DNA of 64,000 nt from Thiohalophilus thiocyanatoxydans (GTDB taxonomy: Bacteria > Pseudomonadota > Gammaproteobacteria > UBA6429 > Thiohalophilaceae). The stretch is taken from contig NZ_SOQX01000004.1 of NCBI RefSeq assembly GCF_004366735.1, forward strand, positions 193,904 through 257,903, read 5' to 3'. Shown here one piece after another: positions 49,539-59,038 of the stretch. A model generated the notes under the pieces. That model made no database searches and had not been told where the DNA came from. It saw nothing but the letters and a program-made list of their open reading frames with translations. The position numbers and the translations under genes are program-made. The stretch's first letter is position 1, and every line of letters begins with the position of its first letter.

Positions 49539-51263
49539 TTATTCTTTGGTAACCCGATTGACTTCATCCAGACTGGTGAGGCCGTCCTTCACTTTTTTCA
49601 GCCCGGATTTGCGTATGTCCGGAATGCCTTCCTTGTCGGCCTGATCGGCCAGCTCCATGGCGTTGGCCCCCTCCATGATCAATCGGCTCAGGGCGTCGGT
49701 AATGGGCATGACCTGGTAGATCCCGAGCCGGCCCTTGTAGCCGTTGGTGCATTGATCGCAGCCCTTGGCGCCGTAGATTTTCAGCCCCGCCTTGATCTCC
49801 TCCTCGGTGAAGCCCTCCTCGAGCAGCGCTTCGCGGGGGAGATCGAGCAGCTCCTTGCAGTTGTTGCACAGGCGCCGCGCCAGACGCTGGGCGATGATCA
49901 GGTTGACCGCCGAGGCGATGTTGTAGGGGGGAACCCCCATATTCATCAGCCGGTTGAGCGTCTGCGGCGCGTCGTTGGTGTGCAGGGTGGAGAGCACCAT
50001 GTGGCCGGTCTGGGCCGCCTTGATGGCGATCTCGGCGGTCTCCAGATCGCGGATTTCGCCCACCAGAATAATGTCCGGATCCTGGCGCAAAAAGGCGCGC
50101 AGGGCGCTGGCAAAATCGAGCCCGATGCGGGTGTTGACGTTGACCTGGTTGACCCCCGGCAGGTTGATTTCCACCGGATCCTCGGCGGTGGAGATATTCA
50201 CCTCGGGCTGGTTGAGAATGTTGACCCCCGTATATAGCGAGACGGTCTTACCACTACCGGTCGGGCCGGTGACCAGGATCATGCCGTAGGGTTTTTGCAG
50301 ATTCTCCAGGAAAAGCTGTTTCTGCTCCTCCTCGTAGCCCAGCGCGTCGATCCCCATCTGGGCGCTGGTGGGATCGAGAATACGCATGACGATCTTCTCG
50401 CCGAACAGGGTCGGGCAGGTGTTGACACGAAAGTCGATGGCCCGGGTCTTGGAGAGGTTCAGCTTGATGCGCCCATCCTGCGGCAGGCGCCGCTCGGAGA
50501 TATCCAGCCGCGACATGACCTTGATCCGCGCGGCGATCCGCGGTGCCATGCCGACCGGCGGCGCGGCGACTTCGCGCAACACGCCGTCCTGGCGAAAGCG
50601 GACCCGGTAACTCTTTTCATAGGGCTCGAAATGGATATCCGAGGCCCCCTTGTTGATGGCGTCGAGCAGGACCTTGTTGACGAAGCGGACCACCGGGGTG
50701 TCGTCGGCCTCGGCGTCGCTCACGCTCTCCCCGGCCGGGCCCGCGTCCTCCTCGCCGAACTCGACCCCGTCAAGATCATCGTCTCCCCCCGCCAGCTCCG
50801 ACAGGCTGGTGTCATTGGCGGCCATGGCCCGGTCGATGGTCTTGCTCAGCTTGTCGTCCTGGACCAGGATCGGCTCGGTGGTCATGCCCACATGGAACTT
50901 GATCTCGTCCAGCGCCTGCAGGTTGGTGGGATCCGAGACGGCCACAAACAGGCGGTTGCCGCGGCGGAACAGGGGCAGGGTGTGGTGCTTGCGGACCAGC
51001 TCTTCCTTGACCAGCTTGACGGTCTCCGACTCGAGCTCCACCACGTCGAGATCCATGACCGGCACGCCGAACTCGTCGGCGGCGGCCTGGGCGATTTTTC
51101 TTGCCTCGGCCAGTTTGTTCTGCACCAGATAGCTGACGAACAGCACCTTCTGCTGAAGGGATTCGGCGGAGGCCTTCTGGGCATCGGCATCCGAGAGGAT
51201 GCCGTCCTGCACCAGCTTGCGGGCGAGGCCGCTCAGTTGCATCTGTACGCCGGGGGTGGCCAT
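49539..51263 (-). CDS. pilB: Type IV pilus assembly ATPase PilB
   Basis: The hexameric extension motor, 574 residues. An N-terminal MshEN-type domain (about 1-150, of the kind that binds cyclic di-GMP in relatives) is followed by the ATPase: GPTGSGKTVSLY (Walker A), the DPVEINLPGVNQVNVN Asp box, GEIRDLETAEIAIKAAQTGHMVLSTLHTNDA (Walker B and His box), and the zinc cysteines CNNC and CDQC. A GGDEF/EAL protein in the window could influence it, but that is speculation. Confidence 0.97.
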   Translation of the reverse strand: MATPGVQMQLSGLARKLVQDGILSDADAQKASAESLQQKVLFVSYLVQNKLAEARKIAQAAADEFGVPVMDLDVVELESETVKLVKEELVRKHHTLPLFRRGNRLFVAVSDPTNLQALDEIKFHVGMTTEPILVQDDKLSKTIDRAMAANDTSLSELAGGDDDLDGVEFGEEDAGPAGESVSDAEADDTPVVRFVNKVLLDAINKGASDIHFEPYEKSYRVRFRQDGVLREVAAPPVGMAPRIAARIKVMSRLDISERRLPQDGRIKLNLSKTRAIDFRVNTCPTLFGEKIVMRILDPTSAQMGIDALGYEEEQKQLFLENLQKPYGMILVTGPTGSGKTVSLYTGVNILNQPEVNISTAEDPVEINLPGVNQVNVNTRIGLDFASALRAFLRQDPDIILVGEIRDLETAEIAIKAAQTGHMVLSTLHTNDAPQTLNRLMNMGVPPYNIASAVNLIIAQRLARRLCNNCKELLDLPREALLEEGFTEEEIKAGLKIYGAKGCDQCTNGYKGRLGIYQVMPITDALSRLIMEGANAMELADQADKEGIPDIRKSGLKKVKDGLTSLDEVNRVTKE

Positions 51264-51421
51264 AAAGTCAGGTCCGTAATAAAAGCAAACAGTGTCTCGA
51301 GTATATCCGGTTCACCGGGCTGTATCGACGCCCGGGCCGCCGGCTTGAAGCCGCAAAGTCAGAAACGTGACACAGGTCCCGCTGAATCAACCTGAATGAT
51401 TGTTTATAAGTTATTGATGAA

Positions 51422-51450
51422 AAAGTATTTTAGCCCGCAAGGCATGTCAA
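51422..51450 (-). promoter_or_regulatory. Possible sigma-70 promoter of pilBCD
   Basis: On the minus strand a perfect TTGACA (51450-51445) and TACTTT (51427-51422) are spaced by 17 bases, in the gap between pilA and pilB. Confidence 0.5.
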
Positions 51451-51488
51451 GCGCAATTTCGCCGCCGGGTTGCCGGGTGAGCGGCACA

Positions 51489-51866
51489 TCAGTTGGTCGC
51501 GGTTCGGGTCTTGCCGGCGACAGGGGTGCCGGTTTTGCCGGTGGCGGTAATCGTGTAGGAGGGGCCGCTGATATTCACTGTGTAATTGAACAGGTTTGGC
51601 CCGTCGCTGCCTTTGGCCTCCCAGAGGCCGTTGCTCTCGGACTCCAGGGTCGCGGTATCCGTGCCCTCGAAATATGCGTTGTTCTCCAGGTAAAACTGTT
51701 CCTGGGCCTGTTTCAGCGCGGCGATATTCTTATCCGCCTCGCTCATGCGGCTCTTCTCCAGATAGCTGGTATAACTCGGTACTGCAATGGCGGCGATAAT
51801 GCCGATGATGGCGATCACAATCATCAGCTCGATCAGGGTAAAAGCGGACTGGTTGCGGTGTTGCAT
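51489..51866 (-). CDS. pilA: Type IV pilin PilA (full-length)
   Basis: A 125-residue prepilin. I chose the ATG at 51866 because GAGG lies six bases before it; an in-frame ATG at 51893 lacks a Shine-Dalgarno. The leader MQHRNQSA is followed by [36 protein letters not shown] with Glu5. Residue -1 is Ala rather than the near-invariant Gly. The globular head has no cysteines, so the usual C-terminal disulfide loop is absent. It matches the PilE/PpdD type and precedes pilB, as in the ancestral locus. Confidence 0.93.
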   Translation of the reverse strand: MQHRNQSAFTLIELMIVIAIIGIIAAIAVPSYTSYLEKSRMSEADKNIAALKQAQEQFYLENNAYFEGTDTATLESESNGLWEAKGSDGPNLFNYTVNISGPSYTITATGKTGTPVAGKTRTATN

Positions 51867-51976
51867 GGCGGCCCTCATGAACAAATCTTCCATTTAAAAA
51901 TATACAGCATAACTTTCCCAATTGCCGTGAATTTTGGTGTAACGCTATCTCAGAATCGGCAGCCGCGCCGGGAAGT

Positions 51977-52885
51977 TTAGCGCCCGCCGGGCCCGGTGGC
52001 GCTGTTTTCTTCCAGAATCCGGAAAAAGACCGACTCCAGCGAGGTCGCCGGGTGGATGCTCAGCACCCGCCCCCCGTGGCGGTTCAGGTTGTCGAGCCAG
52101 CCGGGCAGGGCGCTTTGATCCAGCTCCTGCTGGTATTCGTCCTCCCGCAGCCGCTCGCCCTCGGCCAGGGACTGGCTCTGGTAGCGGACGATAAAGCGGT
52201 CCGCGTGTTCGGCGACCAGCTCCCGCGGCGAACGGGTGGTAATCAGCTCGCCCCGGTTGATGAAGCCGAAGCGGTCGGCGATGCGCTCCACGTCGTGCAA
52301 TACATGGGAGGTGAAGAAGATCGCCCCGCCGGCGTGCTTGTACTCCAGCAGGATATCGACCACGTCCTGGCGCCCGACCGGATCCAGGCCTGAGAGCGGC
52401 TCGTCCAGCACCAGCAGGCGCGGCTGCACCACCAGCGTATGGGCCAGCGCCACCCGCTGGACATTGCCCTTGGAGAGCTGGCGAATGCGCCGGCTGGCAT
52501 ACGGGGCGACCGAGAAGCGTTCCAGCCACTGCTGGCACCACGCCTTCTCGTCACGGCGGCGGATCCCGTTCATGCGCAGCGCCATGCGCAGCACCTCCAG
52601 CGGGGTGAACTGCTCGTAGAGGGCGGGGGACTCCGGCAGATAGGCGATCGCCTTGCGTGAGCGGGCATCGCGTGACGAGCTGCCGTAAATGGACACGTCG
52701 CCTTCATAATCGTTGATGATATCCAGCATGACCTTGATGGTGGTCGACTTGCCCGCCCCGTTGGGGCCGACGAAGCCGAACACCTCGCCTTCGTCCACCT
52801 GCAGGTTGACCCGGTTCAGGGCCCGGATCGCCCCTTTGCGGGATTGGAAGGTCTTGCTGACGTCATGAAACTGCAGTGCTGACAT
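51977..52885 (-). CDS. ABC transporter ATPase of the pilus block (PilH-like)
   Basis: A 302-residue ATPase of the ABC-2 exporter type. Walker A is GPNGAGKST at 40-48, the signature is LSKGN at 137-141 (Lys for the usual Gly), Walker B is LLVLDEP near 157-163, and FTSHVLHD is the H loop. The C-terminal extension of about 80 residues is typical of this class. It is coupled to the accessory gene upstream. The position between pilin genes recalls the pilH ATPase of Myxococcus; that assignment is inference. Confidence 0.88.
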   Translation of the reverse strand: MSALQFHDVSKTFQSRKGAIRALNRVNLQVDEGEVFGFVGPNGAGKSTTIKVMLDIINDYEGDVSIYGSSSRDARSRKAIAYLPESPALYEQFTPLEVLRMALRMNGIRRRDEKAWCQQWLERFSVAPYASRRIRQLSKGNVQRVALAHTLVVQPRLLVLDEPLSGLDPVGRQDVVDILLEYKHAGGAIFFTSHVLHDVERIADRFGFINRGELITTRSPRELVAEHADRFIVRYQSQSLAEGERLREDEYQQELDQSALPGWLDNLNRHGGRVLSIHPATSLESVFFRILEENSATGPGGR

Positions 52886-53745
52886 TATTCGGGCCTCTGT
52901 ACGCCGCCGACTTTGATTTCTTTCAATATAAAACGCCCCTCTTTGAACTCATAGCCCCAGTTCAGCGGATCCCGGGGAAACGCGTCCAGGATGCCGGCCT
53001 CGATCAACGCCCCGGGGTCTTGCAGGGTTTTTCCGGTTTGTTCCTCATAGGTGCGTTGCGCATCGCGCAGGGTGATCAATCCCTCCACGCGTGTCACACG
53101 CTTGTCCAGCATGGCCCTGAGTTTGGGGTCCTCGGCCTGGTCCCGTTCCTGTACGAGGAATTTGCGTGCCATTCGGGCGTCGTCGAGCTGCTCGGCTTCG
53201 ATCATCACGGCGAGTTTGCGATAACCCGCCGCATTGTCATTGGAGCGTTGGGCGGCGATTTCCAGTGCCTGCTGCGCTTCGGAGATGTTTCTATTAAAAA
53301 AGTACTGATTGAAGCCGTATAAAAAGGGCGGCAGTTCGTCCCAGAATCGGCACTCGGTCGCGCGCTGCAATATCACGCCCCCTTCCTCGACGGCGCCGCC
53401 CCAGCTCAGCAGCGCATTGGCGAAGTAGTAGTTGTTCTCCTGACACGGGTTCAGTCGGGAAACAACTTTATGGGCGCGGATGAGATAATGGGCATCGATT
53501 TGCCCGTTAGTGCTGATGCCGGTGGCGCTCAGGCGAATCGTCTCCAGATCGGCGGCCAGAAACCGATCCCCGCCGTACAGGGCGATCAGCACCGGGGCGG
53601 CGATCACCACCCGGTCATGGGTAGGGTCGGGCAGGGTCGTCGCCGGTTGTTCGGCGCGCCACAGCACCAGCGCGATAAAGCCGCTGAAACAGAGCAGCGC
53701 GTAAACCAGCGGGTGGTGCACAAGACGGCCCGGCATCTCAGGCAA
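52885..53745 (-). CDS. Membrane-anchored TPR-like protein of the ABC block
   Basis: A 286-residue protein with one membrane helix at about 12-29 and a helical periplasmic part. NYYFANALLSWGG, ATECRFWDELPPFLYGFNQYFFNRNISEAQQALEIAAQ and AAGYRKLAVMIEAEQ read as TPR-like repeats, and the C-terminal DAFPRDPLNWGYEFKEGRFILK is a compact motif. I do not recognise a named family. It is coupled to both ABC genes, so it is probably the accessory subunit of that exporter. Confidence 0.75.
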   Translation of the reverse strand: MPEMPGRLVHHPLVYALLCFSGFIALVLWRAEQPATTLPDPTHDRVVIAAPVLIALYGGDRFLAADLETIRLSATGISTNGQIDAHYLIRAHKVVSRLNPCQENNYYFANALLSWGGAVEEGGVILQRATECRFWDELPPFLYGFNQYFFNRNISEAQQALEIAAQRSNDNAAGYRKLAVMIEAEQLDDARMARKFLVQERDQAEDPKLRAMLDKRVTRVEGLITLRDAQRTYEEQTGKTLQDPGALIEAGILDAFPRDPLNWGYEFKEGRFILKEIKVGGVQRPE

Positions 53746-54547
53746 ATTGCTTGCGTCTGAACCGCCACAGGCCGAGGGCGAGAAACCCCGCCGCGTAGAG
53801 CAGGGCGCTGGCGATCAGCGGCGGCCAGTCGGCGGGCAGAAACGCCATGCGGTCGTAGAGGGCGATCATGCGCACATCCAGCGCGCCCAGATCCGGCAGC
53901 AGATAGCCGAGCAGCCCCAGGTTGGTCCGGTAGGCCTCGGCATCGCCGACCACCCCGGCGTTGGTCGCCAGCAGCGCGAGAATCGCCGAGTAGGCGCGGG
54001 CGATCAGCATGAAGCCGAGGGTGCCGATCAGCACGAAGCTCGGCGTGGAGGCGATGATCGACAGAAAACAGGCCAGACAGAGCAGTACCAGCAGATCCAG
54101 GCCTACGGCGCCGATCGTTATCCAGAACGGCAACCCCAGCGAAACCGGCGTGGCCTGTTCCTCACCCATCCCTATCCAGCCAACCTGGAGAGCCAGCACG
54201 GCGGCAATCAGCAGCAACAGCCCGATGTTGACGCCGAGCAGGGCAAAAAAGCGGCCCAGCAACCAGGCCGTGCGGGAAACAGGATAGGTCAGGCTGAGCT
54301 GATAGAAGCGGCGATCGAATTCGCGGGAGAAGAGTTCCTGGACCTGAAAGATAATGAACAGCGGTAACACCAGGCGCAGCGCCGACAGGCCCACATCCAG
54401 GGCTACAGTTTCGGGTTGCCGGCCCCCGAATTCCGCTGCGAGCGCAGCGGCAAGTACCACCGCCGCAGTAGCGAATGCAGCGAAGTGTAACAATTTGTGC
54501 CGCAGTAACAGCTGCAGCGAGACATGTATAATATCAGCAAGTTTCAT
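53738..54547 (-). CDS. ABC-2 type permease of the pilus block (PilI-like)
   Basis: A 269-residue protein with six predicted helices. ELFSREFDRRFYQLSLTYPVSRTAWLLGRFFALLGVNIGLLLL is a typical ABC-2 permease segment. The ATG at 54547 has no Shine-Dalgarno: the expected place is taken by the end of a terminator hairpin ten bases upstream. It overlaps the TPR-like gene by eight bases. The substrate is unknown. Confidence 0.83.
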   Translation of the reverse strand: MKLADIIHVSLQLLLRHKLLHFAAFATAAVVLAAALAAEFGGRQPETVALDVGLSALRLVLPLFIIFQVQELFSREFDRRFYQLSLTYPVSRTAWLLGRFFALLGVNIGLLLLIAAVLALQVGWIGMGEEQATPVSLGLPFWITIGAVGLDLLVLLCLACFLSIIASTPSFVLIGTLGFMLIARAYSAILALLATNAGVVGDAEAYRTNLGLLGYLLPDLGALDVRMIALYDRMAFLPADWPPLIASALLYAAGFLALGLWRFRRKQFA

Positions 54548-54557
54548 AGATAGATCA

Positions 54558-54591
54558 AAAAAAGAGGAAGGCGTACGCCTTCCTCTTTTTT
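54558..54591. terminator. 34-bp perfect palindromic terminator
   Basis: Positions 54558-54574 are the exact complement of 54575-54591, with A6 on one side and T6 on the other. It lies after the PilA-C-like gene and ten bases before the permease start, so it should stop most pilin transcripts before the ABC genes. Confidence 0.92.
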
Positions 54592-54612
54592 CATTAGCGC
54601 AGGGCCCGGTTA

Positions 54613-55062
54613 TCAGGCATCTTCAGCGACTAAATCTGTAGCTTCTTGCTCAGCGTTGGTGGCGTCACAGGATTTCCCCGGGTAGCGGGTTTTAACAGTG
54701 CCGTTGGCAGTGCTGGCGGAGGGAAAGCCCGAGCCTGTTACAGTTTCGCTGCAACCGTCACCGCTGCCACCGTCATCGCACTGGGTACCATCGGACATGG
54801 TATCACCATGATCATAAGTGGCACTGCGTTCGGTAGTCAGGCCTGCGGTATGACACACGCTTAACCCGACGAGGTTATTGGCCTCGTCACATGTAACACC
54901 ACCGGCTACACCGCTGGTCAGGATGATCTTGATGTCATTGGCCAGCAGGTCGCAGTCTACCCGGGTATAGTCATTTGAACCACCACTCAGTTGCGCTGCG
55001 GAGGCGACGCCTGCTGTCATGAGACAGGCCAGGCCGATTGCAATCAATTTAATCTTGTTCAT
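54613..55062 (-). CDS. Secreted six-cysteine protein, candidate PilA-C partner of the short pilin
   Basis: A 149-residue exported protein with a Sec signal (cut near ASA at 20-22) and a mature part of about 127 residues with six cysteines, enough for three disulfides, and many Gly, Ser, Thr and Asp. It has no pilin helix and no membrane segment. AAGGAG precedes the ATG. It lies 30 bases after the short pilin under the same sigma-54 promoter. In Geobacter the globular half of the pilin is a separate gene product (PilA-C/Spc) in this position; I infer the same role. I recognise no family by sequence. Confidence 0.7.
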   Translation of the reverse strand: MNKIKLIAIGLACLMTAGVASAAQLSGGSNDYTRVDCDLLANDIKIILTSGVAGGVTCDEANNLVGLSVCHTAGLTTERSATYDHGDTMSDGTQCDDGGSGDGCSETVTGSGFPSASTANGTVKTRYPGKSCDATNAEQEATDLVAEDA

Positions 55063-55092
55063 CTTGGTATCTCCTTGAATTTAGAGTGTGAC

Positions 55093-55269
<177 letters not shown>

Positions 55270-55345
55270 AGTGTGCTCCAAATTTCTGGTGGTTGGTTTG
55301 ATAACCGTTTGCGGCAGTGTATGCCAGCTTTTGTTTTATTGATTT

Positions 55346-55361
55346 TGCAGCATGCGTGCCA
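55346..55361 (-). promoter_or_regulatory. Sigma-54 promoter of the short pilin gene
   Basis: On the minus strand TGGCACG-N4-CTGCA runs from 55361 to 55346. It has the obligatory GG (-24) and GC (-12) ten bases apart and differs by one base from the consensus. Transcription would begin near 55335, 66 bases before the ATG. The sigma-54 activator gene pilR lies immediately upstream. Confidence 0.88.
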
Positions 55362-55547
55362 CGAGTATATCGACAGGTTCACAGAAATTTTAAGTTCTTA
55401 TTCCGCTCTTTTGTTTCAACAAGTTAAGTCCTTGCCGAAGGCGGCGCCGAAGCACTCTGACGCGTGGCGGGGCGCGGTTTGCTCATCTTGAGGTGACGGT
55501 TTTTGTCACTTTTCGACAGGCTTCGTCACTTTGTGTCATTTCGGCGG

Positions 55548-56903
55548 TTATTCGAGCCCCAGTTTTTTGATCCGGTAGCGCAACTGGCGAAAGCTCAGTC
55601 CCAGCAGCCGGGCGGCGGCGGTCTTGTTGTAGCGGGTCTGCTCCAGCGCCTGGCGAATGGCCTGTTTTTCCTGTTCCTGCAGGGAGCTGTCCAGCGGCCG
55701 CTCCTCGGTGGCCGGGGCGGTCGCGTCGGGTTCGCCGACAGGGCCGGCAGGCAGGTTCAGATCCGTGGCGTCGATGATCTGGTTCTCGCACAGGGTCATG
55801 GCCCGTTCCAGCAGGTTCTCCAGTTCGCGCACATTGCCGGGGAAGGGATAGGCCCGCAGCGCCTGCAGGGCGTCGTCGCTCAGCTGCGGTACCTCGACCT
55901 GCCAGTCGGCGGCGATGCGGTGCAGAAAATAGTCCGCCAATAAAGGGATATCTTCGGGGCGCTCGGCCAGATCCGGCAGGTGCAGTTCGATGACGTTGAT
56001 CCGGTAATAGAGATCCTGGCGAAACTGGCCGCTGTGAATCAGCCGGCCCAGATCCTTGTGTGAGGCGCTGAGGATGCGCACGTCCACGTGCAGCTCCTGC
56101 TGGCTGCCGATGGGGCGAATTGCCTTCTCCTGGATGGCGCGCAGCAGTTTGACCTGCATGGGCAGGGGCAGCTCGGCCACCTCGTCGAGAAACAGGGTGC
56201 CGCCCTCGGCGGCCTGGAACAGCCCGGCCTTGTCGCTGCTGGCGCCGGTGAAGCTGCCTTTTTTATGGCCGAAGAACTCGCTCTCCATCAGCTCGGCGGG
56301 GATCGCGCCGCAGTTGACCGGCACGAAGGGGTGGTCGCGGCGCGGCCCCTGCTCGTGAATCAGCCGCGCGGCCAGCTCCTTGCCGACGCCCGAACTGCCG
56401 CTGATATAGACCGGCGCCTGGCTGCGCGCCAGCTTGGCGATGGTCTGGCGGATCTGCGCCATGAGCGGCGAGTCGCCCAGCAGGGTGGTCCGGCCCGGAT
56501 CGGTGGGGGTGTCGCTTCGGGCGCTCTGGCGCCGCTCCAGCTTGAGGGCGGTGGTGACCAGACTGCGCAGATCCTGGATATCCACCGGTTTGTTGACAAA
56601 GTCGTAGGCCCCCGCCTTGAGCGCCTCGATGGCCGACTCCATGTTGCCGTGGGCGGTGATCATCGCCACCGGTAACTCGGGGTAGTGCTGCTGGATATGA
56701 CGAACCAGATCGATGCCGTTGCCGTCGGGCAGGCGCATGTCGGTGAGGCAGAGATCGAACTCGTACTCGGTCAGGTGCCGTTTGGCGGCGGTCAGGTTCT
56801 CCGCGCTGAGGCAGCGCACGTCCATGCGCGACAGCGTGATCGCCAGCAGTTCGCGGATATCCGGCTCGTCGTCGACTATCAGGGCTAGTGGGTGCTGGGA
56901 CAC
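55548..56903 (-). CDS. pilR: Sigma-54 dependent response regulator PilR
   Basis: An NtrC-type activator, 451 residues from GTG 56903 (GGAG ten bases upstream; a TTG at 56951 is an alternative). The receiver domain has Asp55 in LCLTDMRLPDG. The AAA+ domain has Walker A GSSGVGKE at 169-176 and the sigma-54 contact loop GSFTGA at 216-221 (Ser for Ala). The C-terminal Fis-type helix-turn-helix reads NKTAAARLLGLSFRQLRYRIKKLG. It is expected to act on the sigma-54 promoter just downstream. Confidence 0.96.
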   Translation of the reverse strand: MSQHPLALIVDDEPDIRELLAITLSRMDVRCLSAENLTAAKRHLTEYEFDLCLTDMRLPDGNGIDLVRHIQQHYPELPVAMITAHGNMESAIEALKAGAYDFVNKPVDIQDLRSLVTTALKLERRQSARSDTPTDPGRTTLLGDSPLMAQIRQTIAKLARSQAPVYISGSSGVGKELAARLIHEQGPRRDHPFVPVNCGAIPAELMESEFFGHKKGSFTGASSDKAGLFQAAEGGTLFLDEVAELPLPMQVKLLRAIQEKAIRPIGSQQELHVDVRILSASHKDLGRLIHSGQFRQDLYYRINVIELHLPDLAERPEDIPLLADYFLHRIAADWQVEVPQLSDDALQALRAYPFPGNVRELENLLERAMTLCENQIIDATDLNLPAGPVGEPDATAPATEERPLDSSLQEQEKQAIRQALEQTRYNKTAAARLLGLSFRQLRYRIKKLGLE

Positions 56904-56983
56904 GGTGTGTGCTATCTCCAGGATATCATTGTTATTGACATGTTTTGGCAAATGTCCTGTTGTCAGTCTCTGTTTAACAGGTG

Positions 56984-57011
56984 CTAGTGACTAGCTGCTA
57001 GTGACTAGAGA
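56984..57011. repeat. CTAGNNN array, four 7-bp units, between pilS and pilR
   Basis: CTAG occurs at 56984, 56991, 56998 and 57005, every 7 bases, with the 12-mer GCTAGTGACTAG present twice. AACAGGT (56976-56982) and ACCTGTT (57012-57018) flank it as an inverted repeat. It ends nine bases from the pilS stop. Confidence 0.92.
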
Positions 57012-57019
57012 ACCTGTTT

Positions 57020-58651
57020 TTAATCCATCTGTCGGCGCGGATCCTGGAAGGTAATCCGGAAACAGCTGCCGCCGGTCGTGACCGGTTCATAGTTTAAATG
57101 GGCGCGGTTGGCTTCGGCCAGTTCCCGCGAGATATAGAGTCCGAGGCCGGTGCCCGAGCTGGCGGTGGTGTAAAAGGGCTCGAAGATATGGGCGGCGATC
57201 TCGGGATCGATGCCGGGGCCGTAGTCGAGAATATCGATAAACGGCCGGGCGGACCCCCCGGTCAGGCCGGCGTGGATCGCCACCTTGGGAAACCCCGGGT
57301 AGTCCTCGCTGTAGCGAACGGCATTCTGGCAGAGGTTGGTGAGGATCTGCTCCAGCTGGCTCGGATCGAAGCGGACCTTCAGCGGGCCCGGATCGAGGTT
57401 CAGGCCGATCAGCTCCCGGTGCAGCTCCTCGGTGGTCGCGAACTCGCGGACGAAATGGGGCAGGAAGTGGTGCAGATCGATCAGCCGGGGTGTGGAGCGA
57501 TCCCGGCGGCTCAACTGCATGATGTTCTCCACGATGGTGTTCATGCGCCGGGATTGATCGTCGATGATGCCGGTCAGGCGGCGATCCTGTTCGTCCAGCT
57601 GGGGCGATTCGTTCAGCAGCTGGCCGGCATGGCTGATGGCACCCAGCGGATTGCGGATCTCGTGGGCGATGCTGGCGGTGAGGCGGCCCAGGGTGGCCAG
57701 TTGCAGCTGCTGGGCGTGACGCGCCATGGCGGTGGCGTCCTCGAGGAAAATCAGGGTCCCGCCGGCCGACTCCTGGCCGATGCGGGCGAAGCGGGGCATC
57801 ACCCTGGGGTGCTCCGGCGAGGGCTGGATCATCTCGATATCGGCGGCCGGATCCTGCTGCCAGCGTTGCGCCTGGGTCGCCAGGGCCGGCGAGAGTTCGG
57901 CCAGCTGGCTGTAATGGGAGGCGGCGGGCATGCCGAGCATGTACCAGGCCGATTCGTTCATCAGCCGGATCTGATCCGCCTCATCGATGACCAGGACCCC
58001 GGTCTGCATGCGCTGGATGATGTGTTCGGTCAGCTGCGACATGTTGGCCAGGTCCAGGCCGCGGCGCCGGGCCAGTGCCTCGCTTTCGCGGATCCGGCGG
58101 GCGAAACTCTGGACCGCCAGGGCGGTAATGAACAGCGTCAGCCCCAGAATGCCGGCCTGGGTATAGGTGTTGGGCTCCCCGAGTCCGACACGCTGGGCAT
58201 AAAACTGCTCGCCCAGCACCGCCAGGGTGGCCAGCGCGGCGAACATCAGCGGATGTCGGCCCCCCATGACGATACTGCCGCCGGCCACGGTGACGATCAG
58301 CAGTGTACCGACCCCGCTGCTGATACTGCCGCTGGCATGCATCAGCAAGATGGTGGCCAGGATGTCGGTGCCAATCTGGAAATAGGCCTGGATATCAAAA
58401 CGGGGCCAGCGCTGGCTGAGCGGGATAATGAACAGGATCGCGGCGGCAAAATAGATCAGCGCCACGCCATAGAAGAGCGTGGCATCGTGACTGGCCAGGG
58501 GCGGCAGCAGATAACCGCTGTAAAACAGGGCGGTGAACAGGCCGCCGATCAGCAGTCGGTACAGATTGAGCAGGGTGAGCGGTTGCCAGATCTGCGTCTC
58601 GCTGTCCAGATTGGCAAGCGGGAAACGGCGTTCTTCGGCTTCCGTACTCAT
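57020..58651 (-). CDS. pilS: Membrane sensor histidine kinase PilS
   Basis: A 543-residue kinase with about six membrane helices in residues 28-182, a PAS domain near 205-310, the phospho-acceptor His330 in [20 protein letters not shown], and an ATPase domain with [21 protein letters not shown] and GTGLGLYIS. PilS senses pilin levels in the membrane in Pseudomonas and phosphorylates PilR. It is followed by pilR after a repeat-bearing gap. Confidence 0.95.
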   Translation of the reverse strand: MSTEAEERRFPLANLDSETQIWQPLTLLNLYRLLIGGLFTALFYSGYLLPPLASHDATLFYGVALIYFAAAILFIIPLSQRWPRFDIQAYFQIGTDILATILLMHASGSISSGVGTLLIVTVAGGSIVMGGRHPLMFAALATLAVLGEQFYAQRVGLGEPNTYTQAGILGLTLFITALAVQSFARRIRESEALARRRGLDLANMSQLTEHIIQRMQTGVLVIDEADQIRLMNESAWYMLGMPAASHYSQLAELSPALATQAQRWQQDPAADIEMIQPSPEHPRVMPRFARIGQESAGGTLIFLEDATAMARHAQQLQLATLGRLTASIAHEIRNPLGAISHAGQLLNESPQLDEQDRRLTGIIDDQSRRMNTIVENIMQLSRRDRSTPRLIDLHHFLPHFVREFATTEELHRELIGLNLDPGPLKVRFDPSQLEQILTNLCQNAVRYSEDYPGFPKVAIHAGLTGGSARPFIDILDYGPGIDPEIAAHIFEPFYTTASSGTGLGLYISRELAEANRAHLNYEPVTTGGSCFRITFQDPRRQMD

Positions 58652-58663
58652 CAGGTGCGGGGA

Positions 58664-58900
58664 TCAGCTGTCGTGCGGCAGATGCGCGTGGCTGCAGTAA
58701 TACCGGCCGTCCCGCCTGATGGCCTCTTTTTCCGGGACATGGGTGCCGCACTGCTCGCAACGCACCATGTTTTCAATGGGCCGGCCGGGTTGCGGTACAT
58801 TTTTTCTGCGCTCCCGGGCCAGGGCCTTGAAGCGTTGATAAAGGCGGATGACCAGCCAGATCAGCAGGGCAAGAACAATGACGCGCAAAAGTCCGGGCAT
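58664..58900 (-). CDS. PP0621-family small membrane protein
   Basis: A 78-residue protein with an N-terminal helix ([21 protein letters not shown]), a basic linker, then a mini zinc-binding motif: [13 protein letters not shown] and CSHAHLP. The ATG at 58900 has AGGA seven bases upstream; the longer open frame to 59515 is antisense to sucC. It is 12 bases upstream of pilS and probably cotranscribed with it. Its function is not known. Confidence 0.82.
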   Translation of the reverse strand: MPGLLRVIVLALLIWLVIRLYQRFKALARERRKNVPQPGRPIENMVRCEQCGTHVPEKEAIRRDGRYYCSHAHLPHDS

Positions 58901-59038
58901 GGGCGTTCCTGGGTAAACGTGAATAACGGGACCATGATAACCCAAAGCGGGGGCGAATTGCCGGGGATCCCGCAGCGGGTTTTGCGTCCACCCCGGGATT
59001 GTTCCAGAATAGGCGCTGGTTTCCTGCCGAACACGATT

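Noticed and set aside
51894..51960. Sigma-54 promoter upstream of the full-length pilA
   Set aside because: The best GG...GC pair (in GGGAAAGTTATGC) has nine rather than ten bases between and no TGGCAC context.
57098..59038. Open frame of 647 codons joined in phase to sucC
   Set aside because: It lies antisense to pilS, has a composition typical of a GC-rich shadow frame and no domain. SucC similarity begins exactly at the ATG at 59039.
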